A stretch of 64,000 bases of DNA from positions 1 to 64,000 of the forward strand of contig CANTFL010000449.1 of the NCBI GenBank assembly GCA_947650285.1, in the 5' to 3' direction. The position numbers and the translations under genes were made by a program. The DNA is from Hyaloperonospora brassicae. Lineage: Eukaryota; Oomycota; Peronosporomycetes; Peronosporales; Peronosporaceae. How positions within the stretch are numbered: the stretch's first letter is position 1; each line of letters opens with the position of its first letter. Below, in pieces: positions 23,647 to 35,189 of the stretch. The notes beneath the pieces are model-generated. The model was given only the letters and a program-made list of their open reading frames with translations. It ran no database searches and was not told where the DNA came from.

Positions 23647-23967
23647 TCAGAAAATCAAAGCATAGAAGCAGTCCTTTTTACTCTGGCTCCTCGACCGTTT
23701 GATCAGGGACGAGCTCAGACGCGGCAGCCATACCTTTCCATCCTGGCAATATCCATACGATCGCGCTGCTTGATCTGCATTTATCTTCACACAAGCAGAC
23801 CCATCAAAAGTAGCTACACAGAAATTTGTCTTTTCTTCGACCATAGGTGGAGGCATAATGATAATTTCTTGTAGTTGTTTACTTCGCGCAATCGCGATCA
23901 ACATCTTGTCAACTTTTGACGAGGGGTAATACTCACCGCCAGAGTACCTTTTTTCATCTTCACCCAT
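23647..23967 (-). pseudogene. RNase H relic of D2
   Basis: A 106-codon open stretch reads DKMLIAIARSKQLQEIIIMP, then PPMVEEKTNFCVATFDGSAC and VKINADQAARSYGYCQDGKV. The FDGSA element is the first beta strand of Gypsy RNase H with its catalytic Asp. The later Glu and Asp are not in this frame. D1 has the corresponding PPPMVEEGESLWVVNFD. Confidence 0.7.
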
Positions 23968-24565
23968 TTAATATCGAGGGATCTCCGATGTTCAGTTTGA
24001 TAGAAATGCAGTCCATCTGCCTAATCTATCGTTTAATTCGGGAGATCTGAAAAACCAGGCTAATGTTGATAACGTGTCAGCACCGTGGTCCAACGAGAAA
24101 CCAGCATGATATAACACCTGTTCATTATTCTTAACAATGCGGGTACTTCCTCTCCGCCATGGCAATATTGACTTTATCGGGCTTGAGCGTACAGCTTAAA
24201 CGGTGACTGTCCAGTACACTCTCTCATGTTTCTGCAGTAATGCAGCCGACACTTCCCACTTGCTGGCATATACCACAATCACCGGCGGTCGATCCGGTTG
24301 AAAGGGGATTCATGATGGGTGATGTCGCTATCTTCCGTCTCAGAAAGGTAAATGCGATCATATCTTTATCCCGGCGACACTACCTTCCAGATCGCGATCG
24401 CTCCCAGAAATTGGTTAGTGATTGCGGTCGCTCCTAGAAATACGGTACAGATCGCGAGCGCCCTGATGGACAATGCGGCAAATTCTGTCTCTCCCAGCTA
24501 CCTCCACTGTTATTGGATATATATTGTGCTCGTCGTTTCTCGTGAAAATTGACTCCTCATAATTT

Positions 24566-25217
24566 CTAAAGCACTGAAACGTACACCGACAGGTCTTCAA
24601 TGAATCGACTGTAATAGCTGAGGCTCCTAAGAAACGATTGCATCGATCGTAAGGAGCGAGGAAATGGTATATTTACCAATGCTCCTAGATCTTTAGGGTT
24701 TGCTTTCAATCCAGCTAGCGATACCTGATGGCCCAGGTAGTCTACCTTGCGTCGTTCCCAGAAGCGCTTTGTCAAAGTATCGATAAATTCCACAGATTAT
24801 GCACGTCCAGAAGTCGTTCCACATTACGGTAGAGATCTTCCCACGACTTGGCTGGTATCCGTATATCGTCGATACATGACCTTCGACCAAGAACCGACGC
24901 CTTCATGTCAGAATCTGGTCCACCGTCGGTAAATACATCGATAAGATCTGATCATCCCGAGGCGATAGTAGCTGGACGTGTACCAATCTTTGAAACCCAT
25001 ATGGCGCTTAATCGATTAGGCGCTGGTAAATCTGCGGCGCGTATTGAATTCCAAACGACATCATCGGCCATTCAAACAGTCCTGATGGTGTGATAAAAGC
25101 CGAATTTTCTCTGACTCGCTCTGTCATCTCCACCACCCAAAACCTACTTGCCATATCCAAGGAACAGTACATCAGGGCTTTGTCCATATTCTGCAGCAAG
25201 TCACTAATCAAAGACAT
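24566..25217 (-). pseudogene. Reverse transcriptase palm and tether relic of D2
   Basis: At 25008-25217 the stretch LLQNMDKALMYCSLDMASRF leads into WVVEMTERVRENSAFITPSG and LFEWPMMSFGIQYAPQIYQR. This is the palm with its first catalytic Asp region (SLDMASRFW), then the strand pair and the FG-hinge. At about 24862-24880 the active-site box reads RRSCIDDIRIP, so the usual Tyr of YxDD is Cys while both Asp remain. At 24566-24793, RRKVDYLGHQVSLAGLKANP and LRSMQSFLRSLSYYSRFIED form the tether. The pieces are in different frames. Confidence 0.85.
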
Positions 25218-25581
25218 GGGGGTAAACCATAAAATACGTCAACTGATTCACTCTTCTATAGTCGATGCACAATCGAATTTCCTCTACATTCTTATTTATG
25301 ATCAACACGATTGGTGATGCCCACGGAGAATTGGACGGTCGAATTATCTGAGCCTTCAATAATCTCTTGATCAGATCTGCCAGATTTTTGCGAAACTTGG
25401 GTGCTACCGGTCGTACTCTTTGTGCGATCGAGTTAAAATCTCCTTCATTAAGATCACCGACTATTCCACGAGCCGCAGGGGGTAGGGCATTACCCTCGCC
25501 AATTTGTAGATGGATATTTGCCCGTATTAATTGCCGCAACTTCTCTTGATTACTCGACAGTGGCTCCCCTGGGTCACCCAC
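25204..25581 (-). pseudogene. Reverse transcriptase fingers relic of D2
   Basis: This 125-codon open stretch reads HLQIGEGNALPPAARGIVGD, then FRKNLADLIKRLLKAQIIRP, SNSPWASPIVLIINKN and EEIRLCIDYRRVNQLT. It is the complete first third of a Gypsy RT: primer-grip approach, the SPWASPIVxVxKK fingers motif and the RxCxDYRxxN motif. It overlaps the next piece by 14 bases in another frame, so a frameshift separates fingers from palm. It is the best single proof that D2 is Ty3/Gypsy. Confidence 0.9.
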
Positions 25582-25601
25582 TTAAAGTATTTTAGAGATA
25601 T

Positions 25602-26790
25602 CTAGGCAGCAGGCGTAACTACTTCCGGTAAGATCGCCACGAGCTGATCGACGTCTTCAGCAAACAACTCGCCACTTTTGTTACAAATCGTCAACACGGT
25701 ATAAGGTTCTACATCCGTCCTTACCTCACCCATCGCCACGACGTCTTCCTGTTTCACTGGTCGAGCGATATTTTTCTTGTAACCCACAATCTCTGACCGC
25801 ACGCCCATCTGTCTGACAGATCGACTCTCCTTGCATCTAATCGTCCACACCTCGCTCTTTGTCTAATCCGTCGACCGTCTTAACTTTATGGCTTGGCTCC
25901 TCCTGCCCATTTGTCGACTGATCGCCCTCTATGCACCCTTGGATCGTAAAGATCAACGAAGGGGCTTTCGTTGGTAGATTTACTTATTTCTCGAGCTGCA
26001 CACACCGCTCTTCTCCGTCCCTCGCTATCTCGTCAGACCGATTTCTGGACTGTTTAGTCCTTCACCATGCATGGTAGGGATCGCGTCTGACGGATGGGTG
26101 GAACGTCTTTGCCACTGATCCGATCCATTGCAATCTGTATTACCTGTCACGGTCAACGCCACCACTCTGCTCGCCTCCCTCGACCTGTTTTGCACACGCT
26201 CATCGTCTATCGTATCGTTATTTGTATGCTCCGTCACATGTACCTTGACCGATCGTTGGTCGTTCTTCATGGCGCGATCATCGCTATCACCCTCATCTAT
26301 ATACTGCATCATATCTTCGTCGATCACAATTCGATCAGGTACTAATTCGTCAGCAATGCAGTCCTTCGCCTCTTCTCCTATCTTCACCTCTTATCGTTTT
26401 TAATCTTTCTCGGCGCAGGATATGATCGCTGATCAACCAATGGTCCTATATTTGCTTCGAGCGAGACTTCTTCTTGAACAGTTGTACCCTCGAACGCTAA
26501 TGACTGCCATTCGTTATATCGTCTCGACCCCACAGACGCGTACCACTACGATCGAGGTATCATGTCGGGTACTATCCACAAATCTTAGCGGAATCTTCCA
26601 GCGTAAATTCACATCTCGATCACATAAGTCGGTGACCTGTAGGTAGTTGATCCTGACAGGCCCGTAAGTCACAGTTGGTACCCACTCCACGTCTAGTACA
26701 GCTAAATTAGGCGCTTGGTGGCATGACGCCTACCCTCACTCCTGTTGGTGTGCCGACTGGTATACCCACGTGCTAATCATTCATATTGAT
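25602..26790 (-). pseudogene. Protease-RT linker relic of D2
   Basis: Open stretches at 25602-25850 (VEPYTVLTICNKSGELFAED) and 26025-26387 (acidic, DELVPDRIVIDEDMMQYIDE) form the low-complexity connection between protease and RT. Neither contains a known domain, and both lack a credible start. Confidence 0.5.
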
Positions 26791-26793
26791 CGT

Positions 26794-27140
26794 TTATATG
26801 ATTATTATGTTGATAGTCTTACGTCCTGCTAGACCGAGGCGGACTTCATTGGATATACATACCGTTCCGGCTGCTAGTACCAATCGAATATCAGTCAGAA
26901 CCATGAAGTCCATGACCAGTATAGCCACTACTTCACCACCTAACCATACGTCGAAATAATAAACTAGTGAGCCGTCAAATGAGATTTTGATCTTCGTGCA
27001 CTCAACCGTCATGTATGCATTTTCGCATAAACCGACACATTCTCGTGTCCGGTTTCGTCGATTATGCACCCTACTTTACGAGCATAGGTGGTGTCGATGA
27101 TTGACACTTCATCACCGAAATTGAACAGCATAGTGTCCTC
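26794..27140 (-). pseudogene. Aspartic protease relic of D2
   Basis: The - strand reads LFNFGDEVSIIDTTYARKVG at the position of the retropepsin active site, where DSGA(E/S) is expected, so the catalytic Asp is missing. It continues as CVGLCENAYMTVECTKIKIS, then YYFDVWLGGEVVAILVMDFM, VLTDIRLVLAAGTVCISNEV and RLGLAGRK. The VAILVMDFM tract is the flap-distal strand in which family members read AILGMDF(M/L). The open stretch is 91 codons, and the catalytic end is in an adjacent frame. Confidence 0.75.
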
Positions 27141-27399
27141 TCATTATTGATCTTGATAACCGCTTTCGCCTACTGAAATCGCTTTCCAGGGGTGTGATAT
27201 TGTCAATACCCACATGATTCTTCAGATCGGAGATCAAGCCCCATCTTGACAGCTGATCGAGTGTTTTCAATAATGCGTTTCACAATTGAGATCGCGGGAA
27301 ACAAGTTGAATCATTACGTATATTAGCGATCGACTCGACCAGATCGTTAACTTCTTAATCATTTGCTTTTCTTTTAACTAATGCATAATGAAGAGCCTC

Positions 27400-27960
27400 G
27401 AACTCTCGGCTCGTATTAGATCCTATCCTGGCGGGCGTTCTAATTTAACATCACCTTCGCCTCGGACGGAAACATTCCTGCGCACTTGGCGGGCACATAA
27501 AATTTCTCATCAATTGTAGAACTTTACCAAAGGGCACTTTCCACTCTCGTGGACCTTTCCACAGACTTCAAACGCGTAGAATCACTTGTCTGATAGATGC
27601 CCATTACGGATGCACTTCTGGCAACTCGATCGCTTCCATCAGCCATGACCATTTTACTTGATCGATTTACAGTGATAGCACGCTTTTGATCGTTCTCCGT
27701 GATAATTCCACCCGATCAGCTTCATCGTGCAACATGCGAAGAAATCGGTTTAGCTTTGCTAATGTAGAGACGTTGGTCACTTTAACACTAAGCCGGTCCA
27801 CGTCATCTTCAGACTCACTTAGATCCGACTCCGAATTGCTGCTCTCGCTTTACACCCTAATCGATCGTACCTGCTCTTTTTTATTTTGACCATACCTGAT
27901 CAGCATGAAGTTTTGAACGCTGATGAACTTTCCCGGTCTCATCGATGTCTTCGTGTATCG
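27400..27960 (-). pseudogene. Gag zinc knuckle relic of D2
   Basis: Near 27530-27590 the - strand reads FYAFEVCGKVHESGKCPLVK. This is a C-X2-C-X3-H-X4-C zinc knuckle whose first Cys is replaced by Phe (AFEVCGKVHESGKC). Another Cys pair lies just upstream in CQKCIRNGHLSDK. The comparable knuckle in the E-type element (CKLCKQVHDAGRC, about 17130) is intact. Confidence 0.65.
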
Positions 27961-29600
27961 ATTTTCATGCGCTGATACGCACGCAGCGTTTCTTCCATAT
28001 CGTCGGTATCCTAAAATCGATCTAGAGTCAACTCTTTCGCTATATCACGATCATCGAGCGTAAAAATAAAGTGTTCCACATACTCACGCCGCGTAGCGTG
28101 TCTACCTTCTCAAACCGCGATCTTGGCTCGAATTGCTGACCCATTCGATCGATTCAAATATTCCAGCAGGGTTTCGTTCGGTCGTTTGCGCGCATGGTAA
28201 TACGGTCTGGCACTCGATACACCATAGGCTCCATATTAAACGATGAAGCCACCCAGCTAATATTTCCACGTGCGTCAAGTAGTACGACTCAGTTGACTGT
28301 GCCAATTCTGTGCCGGTCCTGTCGGTAAATCGCCGAACACCAGGCATTCTTCTTCATCCGGTATTTGGTCCCTTAGAACCGCCGACTTGACGTTGGTGAT
28401 CCAGGTTCTAGCGCGATCTTCGTCTCGATCTCTGCCGTTAAACTCTTACAATTCGCCCATTACGGAGAAACAAATGTACTGAGGAGACGGTCCTTGATTC
28501 ATCGATAGTTTTGCATACGCCATAAATGGACGTCTCAGGTCCTTCCCTCGATTCGTAAGTGATATTTCCTCCATGATCACTGGATCCCGATCGTCCTTGA
28601 TGCGATCCTGCATGTTCAATCTCGACATCCGGAAAGTAGGTTTCCCGAGCTCTTTGCAATCTGATCGCCTGACTTGGGTAGAGCTCTTGACAGGCTTGAC
28701 ATCTTAATCCCTGTTCGAATTTCTCCATTGCGTTATCTATGTAGGCCAGTAGGTGGCATTGTGTAGCCGATGTATCATATCCAGTTGGGCTTATAGCCGC
28801 CATTCGCGACTCGGCATGGATTCCTTGGCGCGATCAAGCAGATGAGCGGATCCAAAAAAGCCTAGCGACATTCGATTAATGTCGATCGAGGCGTCTGACT
28901 TGGTCTCGGATTCCGCTGAAGCATACTGCGACGATTCGGTGTGGTAGCCGTTCGTCATGTTCGCGATCGCAATACTCGCTTGATCTTCATTTTTGGCCTT
29001 GACTGCGAGAGAAATGAGATTCTTGTATATCCATCGGCATGCGTAGGTGACCTGGTCTTGATCTCAATTCCACAGTTTCCTCGTCGAACATCCCCCCACG
29101 AATCCAGCTTCATGGAATAGTTGCATGATCCCGTAGATTCCTTCCATCGTGTTCGATGCACTTGCCGGGGTCGATACTGGACCTTGTATCTCATCGATCA
29201 GCTTTGGGTCCAGCACTTGGAGTACTGGGTCCTTTGAGTGTAGATGCTTAAGTATTCTCTGCTCTTACGCCTTGGTCGACTCTTCTCGTTGCCATCCTTC
29301 CTCTTTACTTCCTCGTCCACGAACTTGAACGGATTCGGAATCTAGTTCTCACCTTGATCGCGTTAATCGAGTTCGGTAGTTGTGTTCTTCATTCTCGCTG
29401 CCCTCGTTTTCTCTTTTCTCGAAATCGCAGGTGAGACCTTGGGCAACTCTTGTTCGGTGTTGACCGATGGCTTTTCACCCTGCAAATCATGCTTTGTAGC
29501 ACGATCCGCGGTAGTCACCGAAAAGACCTCAGGAGCGGGTCGAGGTTTTTCTTCCAAATCAAGCGATCAATCTTCCTCTTTTTTTTCCTTGTCACCAGAG
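27960..29600 (-). pseudogene. Gag matrix/capsid relic of D2
   Basis: At 28102-28347 the frame passes through MPGVRRFTDRTGTELAQSTE; the neighbouring frame gives YYHARKRPNETLLEYLNRSN, a capsid tract. At 28438-28803, YIDNAMEKFEQGLRCQACQE appears. At 29363-29557 a basic, Lys/Arg/Thr-rich stretch begins MEEKPRPAPEVFSVTTADRA and would be the Gag N-terminal region. None of these is an intact gene, and frame changes occur about every 200-300 bases. Confidence 0.55.
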
Positions 29601-29766
29601 CTCCTCCCAAAATATTGATGAACTATGATTCTTTCAGACTCACGCGTCTGTAACGATTCCTTGTCGTTCGACGCGTGTATCCCAGGTTCAGTTTCAATCT
29701 TCACATTTTTGATCAGGGACACAGAAGAAATTCCGAGTCACCAGAAGTTCCGGGCACGAGCACCAT

Positions 29767-30530
29767 TGTGGACGAATAATGATCCCTTTTTTGAAGCGTC
29801 GATACCAACTCTCCACTGGCACCCGGTCGACCAACTATTGGAGGAGGTACTCCGATTATTTGTTCATGATATCCTATCTCTCTTTGTGTACCCGTCGGTG
29901 GGCCGGGCTGCACACTTCCAGGTGGACTCATGTCCATGGAAACTATACCGTGACTGCGATGGGGTCGATGTTTGATCTCGGTGTGGAAGACTCCACCCCT
30001 CGGTCGGGGTTGACGTAATCTCGTGGACTTCTTCACGGGATTATTTGTATACTTGTAGGGTGCTCGATATGAGTCACCCTAATCTGTAACAGGTCGTCTT
30101 GTCCACGTGTAGACCTTGATTTGCGAGCCTTCTGACCACTTGAGCCGACCCGTGATCTTGAGTCCTCAACCACAAAGGGTTTTCTGCGTCCAGTCGCAGA
30201 TGAGGGTGTTGTTTATAAGTTCTTGATTTCTAGCCAAGCCATCCAGGGATATCACTTGATTAAAGTATCTGACTTTTCCTCAACGTCAGGGAACCCACCC
30301 GGAGGAGAAGTCGAAACGTGTACTTCAAATAAATTTCTACTCTGTTTAATGATAACCAATCGAACACTACAATCCCATCCGTACCCTCATACCACAGGCG
30401 TCGCAGGCATCGTAGGCCACGCGTCGCCATCTCCAGAAGGTATCAATCTTGTACTTGCGTGGCACACACTTGATATACTTGTCCGATTGCATTCGCCTTT
30501 TCAGTTAGATATCATGTTGAGTCGTCCACA
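29767..30530 (+). repeat. LTR, family C, copy C2 (764 bp)
   Basis: The segment begins TGTGGACGAATAATGATCC and ends GTTGAGTCGTCCACA, giving perfect 9-bp inverted termini TGTGGACGA/TCGTCCACA. It is the reverse complement of C1 (17433-18195) and is related to C3 (36942-37893). The block on its right (30531-30900) is also shared with C1 in mirrored position, so C2 is probably a 5' LTR with a remnant of its internal region. Polyadenylation or promoter signals were not singled out. Confidence 0.8.
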
Positions 30531-31040
30531 CTAGCTTTATCGCGATCACGTACCTGATCGCTAATCCTCATCGCGATTCATCCTTGGTCACGATCGCCTT
30601 CCTGATAGCGATCGCCTTGCTCATCACGCATCACTTGATGTGGTACACACCTTTCGGATCGCGACCACTTATCGCGGTACACACCATCCGGATCAAGATC
30701 ACATATCTGAATGCGGATCACAATATCGGTCGTCTCTTTGACATCGATCGCCTTGCTGATCGCGGCTCACCTGGTGCAGCACACACTCTTATAATCGTGA
30801 TCGCTCTTGATCACCAACGTAATCGACCCCTGGACGGTAACTTCATCCCCATGACTCGTACCCTCCTTCGGTCATACTTCAACCCAATGTCGCTGGGCCC
30901 CTACTCTCCGATCTAGTTTCCGGTATCTATATTATCAGCTCAATGAACGTGATCTGGCCAAGTGTAGGACCGGCGCTGCCAACCGTGAACTGACTTGGAT
31001 ATGCCTGGAACGTGATCAGTTACCAATTCTTAGATTTCCT
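30531..31040 (+). repeat. Remnant internal region after LTR C2
   Basis: GATCGC-rich sequence that mirrors 17170-17432. It includes NRPLDGNFIPMTRT on the + strand at about 30820-30870, which in the E-type element directly precedes the gag zinc knuckle. From 30940 it passes into the short direct repeat shared with 21240-21370. No intact gene. Confidence 0.5.
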
Positions 31041-31066
31041 TACTCTCTTCACCACAATAGCATTTA

Positions 31067-31860
31067 GTGCACCGATTCCGGCGATTAAGATTGTGCTTCA
31101 ACTCTTTTTCGCAGGTGAATTACCTAGAGAAGAAAAAATCACTTTATTTGCTGAATAAACCAACTCATCACGTCAGCAGTAAGATGGCTCTGAGAGCAAA
31201 TGCCATCGTAGTATACATTCATCTAAAAGAAAATTTTTGGTGCGAATACGCCAAGCTGAAGGCAAATAGACAACTTCTTATTCGTTTACGCTAGACTTCG
31301 GCTACGCCGATAGCCGCGTGATTATGCCATGATTTGTAGAATGATTTGCTCTCTCACATCACTACTACAAAAGGAAACACATTTTGCCTATAGATAATCC
31401 TGAGAATGGCGCTCAAAAACGTCAACGGCGTAAGGTCTATCCTGTCGTAGGGGGAGATCAAAAAGCTCATGGGTTCTTTGACTCAGGCATTTGCGCGAAT
31501 ACTTCAGGTACTTTTTCTGGCCTTGGGACGACGTCGCTTCAGGATCTCATCTACCCACGAAACTGGGGGTTCCCTTGATCATGGAGAAGAACCGGAAAGG
31601 GTCGACAAATCGTTGAAATTTCGTGCTGGGTCACGCCAAGTGATTGACGACTATAAGCGCGAGGTGAAACCTTTCCGCGAGCAAGTAGAACGCCTAGATT
31701 CAATGCAGATTCGACTTCTAGATCTACATCAGAGCAACCTTGCTTGGAGTTGCATCTCGATAGACTCATGCAGATACATAAAATTGTGGCACATCCACAT
31801 CCGGCGACGCAATCGTCTCAATACACACAAGGGAAGAGTCTTGGTACGGCTTAATTAGGC
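31067..31860 (+). pseudogene. Antisense-frame relic of F1 (strand opposite gag-pol)
   Basis: The stretch at 31067-31294 ends FWCEYAKLKANRQLLIRLR, which aligns with LRFEYAKLKARGQLRTRTR in F2 at about 57085-57140. The stretch at 31469-31858 has VERLDSMQIRLLDLHQSNLA, which matches the position of LDAMQARVQALELVLARVDG in F2 at about 57530-57590. Retention of the same frame and spacing in two copies of very different age suggests this opposite-strand frame was once a real gene of the element family. Confidence 0.55.
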
Positions 31861-32242
31861 CAACGTTTAACACTCGTGGGTGTGCAACACGCGCGGAAGG
31901 TTAAGCGTGTAAGCAAGGCCTTTTTTGGCCATGACCGCAAACGGCCTGACAAAGGACGGACGAAACTTCGTTTTGAAGACAGCGGACAGTACATTCGTAG
32001 GTTGGCTATAGCATTGTCTAGTCCGTGTCCGACCGCATAACGTTCAATACAACCTCTGTATTTGACATCTGCTTGTTGCTTTGTTTGTCCTTGCTTTTAG
32101 CTTTTGCTTCACGCACATGTCGTAGGACATTCAGCTGTGTTGCGAGACACTCGAACACTTGTTTTAAAACTGTGGAAGGCTGATATCAGCAAGCCGGTCG
32201 GAGGTATCTCCCGGACAAGCCTAGGATCACGGAGTGGTTACG

Positions 32243-32728
32243 TTAACGGATCTTGATGGTGTGTAGTAAATTCACATAGAACGGAGAAAAGACTGTAGAG
32301 GCATGAATTGCGTTGTTCAGCGCATACTTACCGACGTGGAGCATCGAACTCCAACGTTTTGGTGTCATAGTGCAAACACTGCGTACAAAATTACCGATAA
32401 CACGATTTATTCGATTGATTTGACTATCATTCTGCAGGTTACTCTCCGTAAATATGTATAATAGGGTACCCACCATCTTAAATATGAAGTTTAAACTTCC
32501 CAGTGAAGCGAGGATCTCGATTGCAGATAGTTGCCGCATGCGAATCGTGTTGACGAAAACTCGAATGATAAACATCGTATCTGTACTTTCACCATGAACG
32601 GTATCTGGTACAGCCGTCAAGTGATTAATCTTGCTCAATCGGTTAACAAAGCCTTCAATGATAGTGTTTCCATACGAATCTTTTGGGTACTCCCGACCCC
32701 GATACCCATTCTGATGAACCCCTAACAC
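32243..32728 (-). pseudogene. Integrase relic of F1
   Basis: A 161-codon open stretch contains GFVNRLSKINHLTAVPDTVH, then FKMVGTLLYIFTESNLQNDS and NRINRVIGNFVRSVCTMTPK, RWSSMLHVGKYALNNAIHAS and TVFSPFYVN. Each aligns with the F2 integrase at 57980-58520: FIGRLSKMAHLAAVPDTIDG, VNRIIGDILRSVC and FALNNAVHASTGYTPFYVNG. The catalytic Asp (SDRDPRF) and Glu (TERVNR) of F2 are both lost here. The long open frame is accidental preservation. Confidence 0.85.
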
Positions 32729-33515
32729 AACCGATGGCTAGGGTAAACTGGTGAGCGGCGCACTCTAATGCGAAAAGAATTTGTACCGCTTACACGAAAT
32801 TCACATATGCACATATAGACCTACCCATTTGTAGAATCAAGCCACCAATCCGATTTAGTCGCAGAGCCATATGACTTATCTCGACCGACACCATCCCTCA
32901 TCGCAGTATCAAGCGTCTTAAAGAGGATACGATACTTTTATTTGTTATCGTGTGGGACCACGATTTGAGGAGTATCCTTAACGCCCGTGTAGTAGCACAG
33001 TAGACCTCTATTGATGAAATATTGATGTATTCTTGCACGTAAGCGTGCTGACGATTTATGTCTGATTCCTTAAACGCTGTTCTACCCAGAGCACGTAGTA
33101 GAACTACACAGTGCTCATTTTCGGCGTAAGCCCTACGTTAATTTAAATTTCTGAAGACTACAGAGTCGTAACACGAGCAAGCTTATAGTCGGGCCTGCGC
33201 GAGAGCGCATCGTCCGTCAGTTTTTACTTGCCCGGTTTGTACTAAACACTAAAGTTGCACTCGGTGAAGAAAATATATACCGAGCCATTTTATGAGAGAG
33301 ATGAGGCTACAGCATCACAGTGCGCATGAAAGCATGATCGGTATCGATCACCAACGGCTTGTAGCCAAGCAGATGGACTCTAAATTTGACGAGAGCATAC
33401 TTAATTGCAAGCACGTCTTAATCACGAGACGGATAGTTCTTCTCTTCAGTTTCGAGCTACCGAGATTATAACCGACAACACGCTCACAAACATTCGGGTC
33501 ATCTAGCAAAAATGC

Positions 33516-34113
33516 TCAGCCAATGGCAAAGTCTGCGTCTTCACATAAGACATTTGAGAGCCGCGCAGGATCCTGCAGAGACAAGATGGGAAGCCTGGTG
33601 AGACTCTTCAAAACAACTTGGAAAGCATATTTTTGTTCGCTAGTCCAGCACCACTTTGTATCCTTCTTGAGGAGGTTGGATAATGGCCGAGCCATGTCTA
33701 AGTAGTTTGCACTGTACATCCTCAAAAACTTGGCAAGTCCGAGCCCCTTGCAAAATTCCTTTGTTTTCTGAGAAACCGGCTAATCGATATGATTATGACT
33801 TTCATGATATCCTTTTGCAAGCCTTGATTACCAATGAAGCATCCAAGAAAAGATATTATTCAGCGCCAAAGAGACATTTAAATGCGTTTGCATACAGCTT
33901 GTTTGTCCGCATGCACTCAAGCACAGATTGCAAATGATTCATATGAGTGTCTATGTCGGACCGACCATTCGATACACGGCTATGGACAAAGATGCCGTCA
34001 AAATGCGTTTGTGCATAGCCTCGATGAGGTATGAACCATTGCGTCTTGAGACGGTCAAATGTAGGTGAGGCATAGGATAGTTCTTGGTGAATATCGACAA
34101 TCTTCCAAGTCAT
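33516..34113 (-). pseudogene. RT and RNase H relic of F1
   Basis: At 33856-34113 the frame gives FIPHRGYAQTHFDGIFVHSR, in which the RT active-site box (Y/F)xDD reads HFDG. NHLQSVLECMRTNKLYANAF follows. At 33516-33725, SANYLDMARPLSNLLKKDTK leads into WCWTSEQKYAFQVVLKSLTR, the tether and the start of RNase H (CEDADFAIG where CDASDxAIG is expected). The matching F2 region is 59188-60068. Confidence 0.8.
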
Positions 34114-35189
34114 GCCGCTTGGGGTTCTGACCGTATTTAGCGGAATATCGTTGGCTCACATTGGCAATTGGTAATATCCATCTACTAGGTAAAGTGCAAT
34201 GAACCTAGTACATTTAATAATGGCGTTCAGAAGCTCATCCTTTCAAGGAATATGTGTCTTGAATTGTAAGGTGGCTTCCTTAATTTTCTGTAAGCATGAA
34301 CATTTTGCCACTTGCCATTTGGCTTCTAAACAATATAATGTGCGCGTAGAATGGGGAGACTTACTCTCCTGTATCATTCCTAACGCGTTTTAATGCGAAA
34401 TAAGCTGTCAATGTCTTCACACTGATTCTTTTGTAAGGGCCACTACCGTGTAAACCACTACTTGGTTCCACGAAACAGGCCAATATCTTGACTAACAGCT
34501 AATTCGGGAGGTACCACGGACGGTGAGTCGTTACACAGCACGTCGTAAAATTACTTCACCGAAGTATAGAAGATATATATGGGATCTTTAGGGATTGCAG
34601 ATCCACTACTTACGTCGAGTGCCATCTTCGTGTCCTCACTAACAAACTCATCCATGATCTATGACGAGTTCAGCTAAGCTTCGAGGCGGATGACCATAAG
34701 GTCGGATAAGTCGCCTGATTTGCAAGATTGACCAAACTTACTACATAAAATTTCGTCCAGCTCGAACAATTCATCGAAAGATGGAAAGTCGTCAAGGATA
34801 ACGTTTTTATCAACATGACTAGTAACTTCATGGACAAATTGTATAGTTGATTACTACTATTATCACTGTGCAACGACATGGATGCTTTGCGTTTCGAAGT
34901 TGATGTCTGACGTCTCCGTCGTCTTTATGATGAAACCTTACAGCTCATACAAATTCGGGACAAGAGTATCCACTGGTTTAACGCTAACCATAGCGTGCTC
35001 TATACGACAGCTGCGTTCCTAACCAACATCAAGTGAAGATACTCAAACTCGAACACTTAACGCAGTGAATTCATACGTGCCAATCCCCGCACACCATTCA
35101 AGCTCTTCTCGAGATGCTTCGGCCCTAGGCCAATCATTTCTCTAAGCATTTGATGATTCACTATCACTATGAGCATCTATTAACTTAAT

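Larger units (their letters stand above)
21400..29610 (-). mobile_element. Degenerate Ty3/Gypsy element D2, nearly full length
   Basis: Read on the - strand from 29610 downwards: gag N-terminus, capsid, zinc knuckle, aspartic protease, RT (two overlapping open stretches), RNase H, integrase linker, and integrase core. This is the complete Gypsy order across about 8 kb. Every active site that can be read is altered or frame-broken. It is the best-preserved relative of D1. Matching LTRs were not identified at either end: family-C LTR C2 adjoins it at 29767 but points outward. Confidence 0.85.
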
